From Variibacter gotjawalensis (GTDB lineage Bacteria; Pseudomonadota; Alphaproteobacteria; Rhizobiales; Xanthobacteraceae): a DNA stretch of 64,000 nucleotides. Position 1 is the stretch's first letter. Each line of letters begins with the position of its first letter. Where the stretch lies: NCBI RefSeq assembly GCF_002355335.1, contig NZ_AP014946.1:3549501-3613500 (forward strand), written 5' to 3'. Below, piece after piece: positions 26,995-35,191 of the stretch. Made by a program: the position numbers and the translations under genes. The notes under the pieces were generated by a model. That model was not told the DNA's origin. It did no database searches and saw only the letters and a list, made by a program, of their open reading frames with translations.

Positions 26995-27130
26995 CCAAGA
27001 AACACAAAAGTACTAACGTGGATTACAGAAGAAATTTTGCAAAAACATCGAACCTGTACCAAGCGCCCCACGACGAACATTTGAACGACGGGCACACCGT
27101 CGCAACCCAAAACGCTCAGGAGACTACACA

Positions 27131-27391
27131 ATGATCCGCAAGACCATCTTCGCTCTCGCCGCCCTCGCCGCTGTCACCGGCGCTGCCGTTGCCACCTCGT
27201 CCGACGCTTCGGCGAAGGGTTTCAAGGGTGGCTACAAGGGCGGCTTCCATGGCCATCACCACCACGGCGGCCACTGGGGTCACCGTCACTTCCGCGTCGG
27301 CTTCTACGGCCCGGCTTACTCCTACTACGCACCGGATTGCGTGAAGGTCATCACGCCGCGCGGCTACGTGAAGCGCGTTTGCTACTACTAA
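27131..27391 (+). CDS. Small secreted Gly/His-rich protein, paralogue 2
   Basis: An 86-residue protein with signal peptide MIRKTIFALAALAAVTGAAV (cut after DASA). The mature chain starts KGFKGGYKGGFHGHHHHGG and contains HWGHRHFR. It ends CVKVITPRGYVKRVCYY, with the two Cys spaced as in paralogue 1. An AGGAG site precedes the ATG. It has its own terminator at 27446. The tandem position and shared ends indicate duplication of a small periplasmic or surface protein, with the middle diverging. Function unknown; His-rich metal binding or surface adhesion are possibilities, not shown. Confidence 0.8.
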   Translation: MIRKTIFALAALAAVTGAAVATSSDASAKGFKGGYKGGFHGHHHHGGHWGHRHFRVGFYGPAYSYYAPDCVKVITPRGYVKRVCYY

Positions 27392-27445
27392 GCCCTGTTT
27401 GACCAAGCGGCGGCCGCGCCCCTCCCAGCGGTCACCGTTCGCCTC

Positions 27446-27475
27446 GCCCCGGTCGCTTGCGACCGGGGCTTTTTG
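27446..27475 (+). terminator. Rho-independent terminator after the 27131 gene
   Basis: Very strong hairpin GCCCCGGTCGC-tt-GCGACCGGGGC followed directly by TTTTTG, 54 bp after the stop. The remaining part of the 27392-27754 gap contains the family C repeat and nothing coding. Confidence 0.92.
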
Positions 27476-27562
27476 TTGGGCTTGAAGCGGTTCACGCTTC
27501 GACCGAAGTACGCTCATCCTAAGAGCCTGACTGAAAAAGAAGGCGCCGCAAAACACGCGGTC

Positions 27563-27685
27563 GTCATTTCCGGGGCGCGTCCGCGCAGCGGTGCGAGCCC
27601 GGAATCCATAACCCCTGTGCTCGCGACTTAACGTCCTGGAGTATGGATTCCGGGCTCGCTCGCTCTGCTCGCGCCTCGGAATGAC
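27563..27685. repeat. Intergenic palindromic repeat, family C
   Basis: Begins GTCATTTCCGGGGCGCG and ends GCGCCTCGGAATGAC, with inner arms AGCCCGGAATCCATAA and GTATGGATTCCGGGCT. It lies between the terminator of the small secreted protein and the ABC-F gene. One copy in this window. Confidence 0.85.
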
Positions 27686-27754
27686 TGCCGTTGGGTGGTC
27701 TTGGCCATCATTTAGGTGCTTGCATCGCGTGGTGCCTCGCAGCAATAAGCCGCC

Positions 27755-29629
27755 ATGCTCATTCTGGACGACCTCACCTATCGGCTTGGCGATCGCGCGT
27801 TGCTGGATGGCGCTTCGGCGCAGATCCCGGCGCAGGCACGTATCGGCCTGATCGGCCGCAACGGCGTCGGCAAGACGACGCTGTTCAAGATCCTGATGGG
27901 CGAGCTCCCGACCGAGAGCGGCACGATCACGATTCCGAAGCGCGCGCGTATCGGCCGCCTCGCGCAGGAAGCGCCAGGCGGCGACGACAAACTGGTCGAC
28001 GTCGTGCTTGCCGCCGCCAGCGAGCGCAACGAGCTGCTCGCCGCCGCCGAGCGCGCGACCGACCCGGGCGAGATCGCCGACATTCAAAGCCGTCTTGCCG
28101 ACATCGGCGCGCACGCGGCTCCCGCGCGCGCCGCCGCGATCCTCGCCGGCCTCGGTTTCTCGGAGAGCGATCAGCAGCGCGCCTGCCGCGAATTCTCCGG
28201 CGGCTGGCGCATGCGCGTCGCGCTCGCGGCCGCGCTTTTCTCTGAGCCCGACTACCTGCTGCTCGACGAGCCGACCAACTATCTCGATCTCGAAGGCACG
28301 CTGTGGCTGCAGCAGCATCTCGCGCGCTATCCGCGCACCGTGATCATCATCAGCCATGACCGCGATCTGCTCGACAATGCCGTCGACTGGACGCTGCATA
28401 TGGCGAACGGCAAGTTGACCCTCTATCGCGGCGGCTATACGAGCTTCGAACGCGCACGGCGCGAGAAGCAGTTGCTCGACGCCAAACTTGCCAAGCAGCA
28501 GGAAAATCAACGCAAGCATCTTCAGAGCTTCATCGATCGCTTCAAGGCGCAAGCGACGAAGGCGAAACAAGCGCAATCGCGCGTGAAGATGCTGGCACGG
28601 CTCGAGCCGGTCTCCGCTCTCATCTCCGACGAGGTGAAACCGATCGTGTTGCCGGCTGCCGAGCGAAAACTTTCGCCACCGATCATCGCGCTCGATAACG
28701 TCGCTGTCGGTTACTCGCCGGACAATCCGATTCTAAAGCGCCTCTCGCTGCGCATCGATGACGACGACCGCATTGCGTTGCTCGGCGCCAACGGCAACGG
28801 CAAATCGACACTCGCGAAGCTTCTTGCGCGCCGCCTCGCCCCGTTGTCCGGCAACATCACGTGGGCCGACAAGCTTGCCGTCGGTTATTTCGCGCAGCAC
28901 CAGCTCGACGAACTCCGCCCGAACGAAAACGCATACGAACATCTGCGCCGCCTGATGCCGGACTCGACGGAAGCTCAAGTTCGCACCCGCGCCGGCAGCT
29001 TCGGTTTCTCGGGTGACAAAGCCGACACCGTGACGGCACAGCTTTCTGGCGGCGAGAAAGCGCGCTTGCTGCTCGGCCTCGCGACATTCGGCGGCTCGCA
29101 CCTCATCGTGCTCGACGAGCCGACCAACCATCTCGATATCGACAGCCGCGCCGCGCTGATCGAAGCGATCAACGACTTCCCGGGCGCGCTAATTCTGGTG
29201 TCGCACGATCGCTTCATGCTCGAAGCGTGCGTTGACCGCTTATGGCTCGTCGGCAATGGCGGCGTCGCACCGTTCGAAGGCGACCTCGACGATTATCGCA
29301 AGATCATCCTGGGCGGCGGCGAGCGCGAGTCGTCGCGTAGCGATGCGCCGAAACAGAATCGCGCCGACGAGCGTCGCCAGGCGGCCGAGAAGCGAGCCAA
29401 CCTCGCGCCGCTCCGCCGCGAGATCAAAGCGCTCGAAGACAAAATGGAAAAGCTCGGCGCCGAAATCGCGAAGCTCGACGCTGCGCTCGCGGCGAGCGAT
29501 CTCTTTGTGAAAGGTGCCGGCAAGGCAGCCGAGTTAGGCAAGGCGCGTTCCGTTGCGACCGAAACGCTCGCGAAGGTTGAAAACGAGTGGCTTGAGAAGA
29601 GCGCGGCCTACGAGTCCGAGACCGCCTGA
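27755..29629 (+). CDS. ABC-F family ATPase (Uup/YheS-like)
   Basis: A 624-residue soluble protein with two ABC ATPase domains and no membrane part, i.e. an ABC-F protein; such proteins bind the ribosome and modulate translation. Domain 1: Walker A IGRNGVGKTTLF, signature FSGGWRMRVALAAAL, Walker B YLLLDEPTNYLDLEG. A charged inter-domain linker follows (residues ~235-300, rich in KQQENQRKHLQSF). Domain 2: GANGNGKSTLAK, LSGGEKARLLLGLA, LIVLDEPTNHLDID. The C-terminal ~80 residues form a Uup-like coiled coil (REIKALEDKMEKLGAEIAKL). Length and coiled coil favour the Uup/YheS branch, not EttA. Confidence 0.93.
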   Translation: MLILDDLTYRLGDRALLDGASAQIPAQARIGLIGRNGVGKTTLFKILMGELPTESGTITIPKRARIGRLAQEAPGGDDKLVDVVLAAASERNELLAAAERATDPGEIADIQSRLADIGAHAAPARAAAILAGLGFSESDQQRACREFSGGWRMRVALAAALFSEPDYLLLDEPTNYLDLEGTLWLQQHLARYPRTVIIISHDRDLLDNAVDWTLHMANGKLTLYRGGYTSFERARREKQLLDAKLAKQQENQRKHLQSFIDRFKAQATKAKQAQSRVKMLARLEPVSALISDEVKPIVLPAAERKLSPPIIALDNVAVGYSPDNPILKRLSLRIDDDDRIALLGANGNGKSTLAKLLARRLAPLSGNITWADKLAVGYFAQHQLDELRPNENAYEHLRRLMPDSTEAQVRTRAGSFGFSGDKADTVTAQLSGGEKARLLLGLATFGGSHLIVLDEPTNHLDIDSRAALIEAINDFPGALILVSHDRFMLEACVDRLWLVGNGGVAPFEGDLDDYRKIILGGGERESSRSDAPKQNRADERRQAAEKRANLAPLRREIKALEDKMEKLGAEIAKLDAALAASDLFVKGAGKAAELGKARSVATETLAKVENEWLEKSAAYESETA

Positions 29630-29658
29630 CCACAAAGGTGGTCACGTTGCGAAATCGC

Positions 29659-29679
29659 CGGCCAATCGCTGCGTCATTG
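29659..29679 (+). repeat. 21-bp sequence shared with 53080-53100 (copy 1)
   Basis: A 21-base intergenic sequence that starts CGGCCAATCG and ends CGTCATTG is identical to the reverse complement of 53080-53100, and both are followed by a GGTCAATC-like tail. This copy lies 30 bp after the ABC-F stop codon; GGTCAATCGGCC beyond it can pair with GGCC...ATTGGC-type segments. Possible member of a small repeat family or a 3'-end signal. Confidence 0.7.
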
Positions 29680-29698
29680 GCTGGTCAATCGGCCGCGT

Positions 29699-30205
29699 TT
29701 AAGCCGGCGCGCCCGGCGGCTTGGCGGCAGGCTTCGGCTTCGCGCGCGGTTTGCGGGCGGGCTTCGCCGTAGCTGGCGGCGGCGCAACAGCCTCGACCGA
29801 GATCAGAATGCCTGAGCGAAACTGATACGACCCTGCCGCGGTTCCTTGCTGGTACACGATCGTCGCCGTGCGCTCACCTCGCTCGTTCTGACCGAGCTGA
29901 ATGTTCTGCGTCGGTCCTGCGGTGCGCACGAGTTCGCACTCCGTCATCCCGATCGCGATACCCCGCGGCTGCACGCCTTCCGGACATGCGCCATTCGGGC
30001 CGACGAGTTGATCCGGCGGAGCCTGAGTCGGAATGGATGCCGTAACCGGCTGCAGGGCCGGCGAAGAGCGCGACCACCAACTGAAGTCAGGCTTCAAAGC
30101 CGACGTATAGTCGGTGCCGGCGCAGCCTGTCGCACCGAGGCACACGAGAGCCAGCACCAATGCCTTGGCGCGGCGCAGATCGAACGTCACTTCCAACACT
30201 GCCAT
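29699..30205 (-). CDS. Predicted lipoprotein, function unknown
   Basis: A 168-residue protein with a lipoprotein signal: a basic start, hydrophobic KALVLALVCLGATG and the lipobox Cys at residue 28. The mature part contains two Cys flanking GACPEGVQPRGIAIGMTECELV, then GERTATIVYQQGTAAGSYQFRSGILISVEAV, which looks like a small beta domain of the SmpA/BamE-like kind (GMTxxEV...). It ends in a Lys/Pro/Ala-rich tail (KPARKPRAKPKPAAKPP), likely disordered and able to touch peptidoglycan or the outer membrane. It is convergent with the ABC-F gene. Exact role unknown. Confidence 0.7.
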   Translation of the reverse strand: MAVLEVTFDLRRAKALVLALVCLGATGCAGTDYTSALKPDFSWWSRSSPALQPVTASIPTQAPPDQLVGPNGACPEGVQPRGIAIGMTECELVRTAGPTQNIQLGQNERGERTATIVYQQGTAAGSYQFRSGILISVEAVAPPPATAKPARKPRAKPKPAAKPPGAPA

Positions 30206-30437
30206 TAACTCAAACCACTCGAGATCAGTCCAAATCTGCCGTCTCGCCCCCGATTCCGACTGTGCTTGAGGCTCGCGGCGGCTTCAAGGCCGTCAGGCGA
30301 GAACTCGACAAAAACTTTCAATATCAACGTTATCGCGAGTGATTCTGCCGGTATGCGCCTGCAGCATCGTGGCTCTGCGCGGAACGATCAAAAGCGGTCG
30401 GCGTTGAATTTTGGAGACATCAACGGAGGAGAATCTC

Positions 30438-30710
30438 ATGTCGATGCCGGATCCTTACAACGAACGGCCCCGTACTGATTTTGATGAAATTCGCGATCGC
30501 GAACCGGGCAACGCCTGGACTTGGATTGCAGGCGCGGCAGTGATCGTCGCGATCGTGCTCGCGCTGACATTTGGTACGTCGCAGAACGGCGATCAGCAGG
30601 CGAATAATCCGTCGAGCCCGACGACCACCACGACTGGTTCGGCCCCGTCGCCGGCTCCCGCCGAGAACACCGGGCAGCAGCAGCGCGCACCCGCTGGCGC
30701 AAACCAGTAA
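30438..30710 (+). CDS. Small single-pass membrane protein, function unknown
   Basis: A 90-residue protein starting MSMPDPYNERPRTDFDEIRD, with a GGAGGAG ribosome site six bases before the ATG. One hydrophobic helix (residues ~27-47, TWIAGAAVIVAIVLALTFG) is followed by a Ser/Thr/Pro/Gln-rich tail of about 40 residues that should lie outside the cytoplasm. No domain recognised. A strong hairpin terminator follows. Proteins of this type are common and uncharacterised in the rhizobial group. Confidence 0.75.
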   Translation: MSMPDPYNERPRTDFDEIRDREPGNAWTWIAGAAVIVAIVLALTFGTSQNGDQQANNPSSPTTTTTGSAPSPAPAENTGQQQRAPAGANQ

Positions 30711-30730
30711 TCGCGAACAAATACAAACAC

Positions 30731-30755
30731 AAAGGGCGCCCTCGCGGCGCCCTTT
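30731..30755. terminator. Terminator between the convergent genes 30438 and holC
   Basis: Hairpin AAAGGGCGCC-ctcgc-GGCGCCCTTT followed on the plus strand by CTCGTTACGCTTTTT, and on the minus strand preceded by GTTTGTATTTG-type sequence. It can serve both convergent genes. Confidence 0.8.
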
Positions 30756-30759
30756 CTCG

Positions 30760-31212
30760 TTACGCTTTTTGCTGCCAGCGCCCTGCTGGATCTTGCTGCC
30801 AATACGTCACGGTGTGACCGGCAGCCTTCGCGACTTTCCACTGATCTCGCGCTGCAGCAGCTGCGTCATCGTCGTTTCCATCGAACATCAAAACGATCCG
30901 CTGATAATTCGCGGAATCGGCAGGCAGCAAAGCGCCATCGATCAAAAAACGTATCGCTGCTCCGTTGAGATTCTGCTCATCTGTCGTCAGCAAAACCGGC
31001 TGATCCGCAGCACCTTTTTCCGACGCCGGCGCATGCGGCAGAAAACTGTCGTCGCGAAACGTCCAGAAATGCGCGTCGAGCGCGCTCAGCCTTTCGGGTG
31101 AAGACATCTGCACCACCGCACGCCAGCCGCGCTCGAGAGAGCGCTCGACCAATGTCGGTAGAGCTGCTTCGAGCGGCTGGCTTTGCAGGTGATAGAAGAA
31201 GACCTCCGTCAC
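30760..31212 (-). CDS. holC: DNA polymerase III chi subunit
   Basis: A 150-residue clamp-loader accessory protein that links the replisome to SSB. MTEVFFYHLQSQPLEAALPTLVERSLERGWRAVV at the N-terminus, the LDAHFWTFRDDSFLPHA block and the VLLTTDEQNLNGAAIRFLIDGA segment are diagnostic of alphaproteobacterial HolC. It lies 11 bp downstream of pepA, the usual bacterial arrangement, and ends at a shared terminator. Confidence 0.95.
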   Translation of the reverse strand: MTEVFFYHLQSQPLEAALPTLVERSLERGWRAVVQMSSPERLSALDAHFWTFRDDSFLPHAPASEKGAADQPVLLTTDEQNLNGAAIRFLIDGALLPADSANYQRIVLMFDGNDDDAAAAARDQWKVAKAAGHTVTYWQQDPAGRWQQKA

Positions 31213-31223
31213 GTGGGGCTTCC

Positions 31224-32714
31224 TTATTTCTCGTAGTGCTCCGCGACGAGGCTATCGAGCAGACGCACGCCCCACCCCGAACCCCAGCTCTTGTTGATGT
31301 CGGTCTGCGGCGAGCCCATCGCGGTACCCGCGATGTCGAGATGTACCCAGGGCGTCGCATCGACATAACGCTGCAGGAATTGCGCAGCCGTGATCGAGCC
31401 GCCCAAGCGGCCGCCGGTATTTTTCATATCGGCGAATTTCGAATCGATCATCTTGTCGAAATCGCGCGACAGCGGCATGCGCCACACCTTCTCGCCGGTG
31501 CGATCGCCAGCGGCTGAAAGTCGCGCGCACAGCTCATTGTCATTCGAGAACATGCCGGCGAACTCTTGGCCGAGCGCGATGATGATTGCGCCCGTCAGCG
31601 TCGCAAGATCGATCATGAATTGCGGCTTGAAGCGCTGTTTAACGTACCAGAGCACGTCGCCAAGCACGAGCCGGCCTTCCGCGTCCGTGTTGATGATCTC
31701 GATCGTCTGACCTGACATCGACGTCACGATATCGCCGGGACGCTGAGCATTGCCGTCCGGCATATTCTCGACGATGCCAATCACGCCGACTGCGTTCACC
31801 TTCGCGCGCCGCATTGCAAGTGTTTGCATGAGACCCGTGACGCAAGCAGCGCCGCCCATGTCACCCTTCATGTCCTCCATACCGGCCGCCGGCTTGATCG
31901 AGATGCCGCCGGTGTCGAACGTCACGCCTTTGCCGATGAAGGCAACGGGCGCAACGCCGCTCTTGCCACCGTTCCAGCGCATGACGACGACGCGCGCTTC
32001 TTTGCGCGAACCTTGCGCAACGCCGAGCAGCGCATTCATGCCGAGCTTGCGCAACGCTTTTGCGTCGAGCACTTCGACCGTCAAGCCAACCTTCTTCAGC
32101 TCGCGCGCACGCGTCGCGAATTCTTCTGGGAAGAGAACGTTCGGCGGTTCGTTGACGAGATTGCGTGCCGTGATGACGCCGCTTGCGATTGCGGCACTCG
32201 CGCGATCTGCCCGGCGCGATGCCTCGACATCGGAGACGCCGAGCGACACCCGGCCCTTCACCTCGCGATCGTCATCGCCCTTTTTCGTCTTGTAGCGATC
32301 GAATTTGTAGGCGCGAAGCCGTACCCCAAGCGCAACCTCGGCGGCACGCTCCGGCGACATTGCGCCGTCCGAAAGCTCACAAAAAATAACTGTCTCGCGC
32401 ACACTCCCCCGACGGCCTGCCGCGATGCCGCCGATCCGGATCAAGTCATTCGGCGTGAGGTCTTCGATCTTGCCCGTTCCGATCACGACCAAGCGCGAGG
32501 CCGAGAGACCGGCCGGCTGAACAATTTCGAGAACGCTTCCGAGTTTGCCGCGGAAGCCCTCAGCCTCCGCGGCACGGGTCAGGAGATTGCCGGCGCGGCC
32601 AAGCGCGGCTCGCGATTTGGGCCCTACCCGCAGGTTACTGTCCGCGAGCAGAACGAGGACGCCCTTCTCCGCTGCTGCAAACTTGGTAAACCCCAGCTTA
32701 ACGGCGTCCGACAT
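31224..32714 (-). CDS. pepA: Leucyl aminopeptidase (M17)
   Basis: Cytosolic di-metal (Zn/Mn) aminopeptidase releasing N-terminal residues; some family members also bind DNA. It has 496 residues. The M17 active site is visible as [20 protein letters not shown] (metal/substrate) and the signature [16 protein letters not shown] with further catalytic acids; GDMGGAACV precedes it. The N-terminal ~170-residue domain is variable as usual. It forms a two-gene operon with holC and is divergent from the lptFGD operon. Confidence 0.96.
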   Translation of the reverse strand: MSDAVKLGFTKFAAAEKGVLVLLADSNLRVGPKSRAALGRAGNLLTRAAEAEGFRGKLGSVLEIVQPAGLSASRLVVIGTGKIEDLTPNDLIRIGGIAAGRRGSVRETVIFCELSDGAMSPERAAEVALGVRLRAYKFDRYKTKKGDDDREVKGRVSLGVSDVEASRRADRASAAIASGVITARNLVNEPPNVLFPEEFATRARELKKVGLTVEVLDAKALRKLGMNALLGVAQGSRKEARVVVMRWNGGKSGVAPVAFIGKGVTFDTGGISIKPAAGMEDMKGDMGGAACVTGLMQTLAMRRAKVNAVGVIGIVENMPDGNAQRPGDIVTSMSGQTIEIINTDAEGRLVLGDVLWYVKQRFKPQFMIDLATLTGAIIIALGQEFAGMFSNDNELCARLSAAGDRTGEKVWRMPLSRDFDKMIDSKFADMKNTGGRLGGSITAAQFLQRYVDATPWVHLDIAGTAMGSPQTDINKSWGSGWGVRLLDSLVAEHYEK

Positions 32715-32927
32715 CGAATTTGTCCTTGCAGTTGAATCAGTTACCTAGGCTCAGCGGCTCACCTTAACGGCCTGGCGCCGCTTCTATATCACGCTGGGAA
32801 GCTTGGCGAGGCAAGCCGCCCCGATCCTGCCACGTAGCTCCCCTAGGCGTCTGAGCGGCAGACCTGTATTGATGAGTCCCAGGGCGGGGGTCCTGGTGGG
32901 TGCCGGCGACGGCAGGGACGAGGGTTA

Positions 32928-34109
32928 ATGGGTTCGATTGACCGATATGTCGTGAGAACGACGTTCGGCGCGTTTGTGATGGTGCTTGCCAGCCTGACCT
33001 CGGTGATCTGGGTCACGCAGGCATTGCGCGACATCGACATCGTCACAAATCAGAAACAGGCTGTCATCACCTTCATCGGGCTGACCCTGCTGCTGATTCC
33101 GGCGCTCGTTGTCATCATCGCGCCGCTCGCGCTCGTCGTCGCGACGGCTTACACGCTCAACAAGCTCAACACGGATTCGGAAATCGTCGTGATGAATGCA
33201 GCAGGGCTTTCGCCCTGGCGCATTTTCTACCCGTTCTTCATCGTCGCGATGATCGCTTCTGTGCTTGTGTTGATCCTCGGAGCTTACGTCGCACCGAAGT
33301 CGCTTCGCGAATTGCGCGCGGTCTTCGCGAAGGTTCGCGCCGACGTCGTTTCCAACATCATTCAGCCGGGCCGTTTCACATCGGTCGACGGGAATAGGCT
33401 GACGTTCCACGTGCGCGAGCGTCGGGCGACCGGTGAGCTCGTCGGCATCTTCATCGACGATCGCCGCGATCCCAACGAGCGCGGCACATTCCTCGCCGAG
33501 CGGGGCCAAATTCTCGACGGCGAGAACGGCACGTTCTTGGTACTCGAAAACGGTAGCGCGCAGCGGCTGCAAGCAAAAAGCCAGGACCCGAGCATCATCG
33601 TCTATGATCGTTACGCGTTTGACTTGAGCGCTTTCGCGAGTTCCGAAGTTGCTTCAGTTCTCGGCGCGCCGGAGCGCTATCTGTGGGAACTCGCTTGGCC
33701 GGATCCGAACGATCATCTGGTCAAAAATAATCCGCGCCGCCTGAACTCAGAATTTCACGATCGCCTTCTGGCACCGCTGTTTCCGATCGCCTTCTGCATC
33801 ATCAGCTTCGCGATTCTTGGCGCGCCGCGCACCAGTCGACAGAGCCGCGCATCGTCGATGGCTTTGGCGATTCTCGCGGTGCTTGGGACCCGTCTCGCCT
33901 GCTTTGCGATCCTTGTTGCATCCGGCCGCTCACCGTCACTTGCTTATCTCTCCTACGTTCTGATCGCGGTCATCTGTGTCGGCGGATTGATCATGATTTC
34001 GCGGGGCACGATTGTCGAAATGCCCGCTTCGGTGGGCCAATTCTTCAGCAATCTGCAAGCACGCTTCATGCGCTCGAATGAGCACGCCACCGGAGGCGCG
34101 ACCGCATGA
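32928..34109 (+). CDS. lptF: LPS export ABC transporter permease LptF
   Basis: One of the two inner-membrane permeases that, with the LptB ATPase and LptC, extract lipopolysaccharide from the inner membrane. It has 393 residues with three N-terminal and three C-terminal membrane helices around a periplasmic beta-jellyroll (roughly residues 125-270). The start MGSIDRYVVRTTFGAFVMVL and the motif NSDSEIVVMNAAGLSPWRI-like segment (TDSEIVVMNAAGLS) are typical. GAGG precedes the ATG. Its 3' end overlaps lptG by 4 bp (ATGA). It heads the lptF-lptG-lptD-surA-pdxA-rsmA run. Confidence 0.96.
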   Translation: MGSIDRYVVRTTFGAFVMVLASLTSVIWVTQALRDIDIVTNQKQAVITFIGLTLLLIPALVVIIAPLALVVATAYTLNKLNTDSEIVVMNAAGLSPWRIFYPFFIVAMIASVLVLILGAYVAPKSLRELRAVFAKVRADVVSNIIQPGRFTSVDGNRLTFHVRERRATGELVGIFIDDRRDPNERGTFLAERGQILDGENGTFLVLENGSAQRLQAKSQDPSIIVYDRYAFDLSAFASSEVASVLGAPERYLWELAWPDPNDHLVKNNPRRLNSEFHDRLLAPLFPIAFCIISFAILGAPRTSRQSRASSMALAILAVLGTRLACFAILVASGRSPSLAYLSYVLIAVICVGGLIMISRGTIVEMPASVGQFFSNLQARFMRSNEHATGGATA

Positions 34110-35191
34110 TCGCGAAAACCTTTGGCCGGTATGTTGCCAAGCGCTTCGTTCTTGCCGTGCTCGGCGTGTTCGTCGGCATGTTCTTTCTTGTCGTGCTGCT
34201 CGACTACATCGAGATGATGCGCAAGACCGCCCCGATACCGAACTTGCCGACCTGGCTCGTCGCGGTAACGTCGCTCTATCGCGTGCCGCAGATCACCGAA
34301 CGCATGCTCCCCTTCTCGGTCCTTGTCGGTGCGATGGTCGCGTATCTCAATCTCTCGCGCCGCAATGAGCTCGTTATCGCGCGCGCGGCTGGAATTTCGG
34401 CTTGGCAGTTCGTCGCGCCGGCAGTCGCTGCGGCGCTGGTTCTCGGCATTATCGCGACCGCCGTCTACAACCCGATTGCGGCATACACCGGAGATCAGGC
34501 GAAGCGCTTCGAGGAGCAGATCTTCGGGCCGAAAGGCGACAGTGCGACGCAAGGCGGCTATTGGGTGCGTCAGCGTACTGGCGAAGGTCAGTCGGTGCTG
34601 TTTGCCGCAAATAGCCGCGACCAAGGCGCCGAGCTGAACGGAGTGTCGATCTTCGTTTACAACCGTGACGGCGCGTTTTTGGAGCGCGTAGAGGCCGACA
34701 AAGCCGCGTTCGAACCCGGCCGTTGGAAGCTGACCAACGCGCGAATCTACGCCCCTGATCTGCGGCCTCGATTCGTCGAATCCCATGCGGTCGCGACCAA
34801 CCTCTCGACGGCGGAAATCCAGACCACTTTTGCAACCCCGAATACTGTGCCTTTTTGGCGACTCCCGGCATATATCGAGTTGGCCGAGCAAGCCGGTCTT
34901 GTGGCTGCCGGATACCGTCTTCAGTATCAGTTGCTGCTGGCAAAGCCGTTTTTATTGGCCGGAATGGTGATGTTGGCAGCCGCCGTGAGCCTTCGGTTCT
35001 TCCGGATGGGCGGTGTCCAGAAGATGGTGCTCAGTGGCGTGGCTGCGGGCTTTCTGCTTTACGTATTGTCTAAGATCACTGAGGATTTGGCTAAGGCCGA
35101 ACTGTTGCACTCGGTAACCGCGGCATGGTCGCCGGTTGCGATAGGAATGATGACGGGCGTCGTGACTCTACTGTTCCAGGAGGATGGCTGA
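34106..35191 (+). CDS. lptG: LPS export ABC transporter permease LptG
   Basis: Partner of LptF in the LptB2FG LPS extractor. It has 361 residues with the same six-helix plus periplasmic jellyroll plan. The N-terminal helix (RFVLAVLGVFVGMFFLVVLL), the coupling-helix region LNLSRRNELVIARAAGISAW and the C-terminal FFRMGGVQKMVLSGVAAGF are characteristic. It overlaps lptF by 4 bp and lptD by a TGATG junction. LptA, LptB and LptC are not in the window. Confidence 0.96.
   Translation: MIAKTFGRYVAKRFVLAVLGVFVGMFFLVVLLDYIEMMRKTAPIPNLPTWLVAVTSLYRVPQITERMLPFSVLVGAMVAYLNLSRRNELVIARAAGISAWQFVAPAVAAALVLGIIATAVYNPIAAYTGDQAKRFEEQIFGPKGDSATQGGYWVRQRTGEGQSVLFAANSRDQGAELNGVSIFVYNRDGAFLERVEADKAAFEPGRWKLTNARIYAPDLRPRFVESHAVATNLSTAEIQTTFATPNTVPFWRLPAYIELAEQAGLVAAGYRLQYQLLLAKPFLLAGMVMLAAAVSLRFFRMGGVQKMVLSGVAAGFLLYVLSKITEDLAKAELLHSVTAAWSPVAIGMMTGVVTLLFQEDG

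Noticed and set aside
26499-27391. Secreted His/Gly peptides as bacteriocin or RiPP precursors
   Set aside because: They have Sec signals with AXA-type cleavage, not double-Gly leaders, and no modification or export genes lie nearby.
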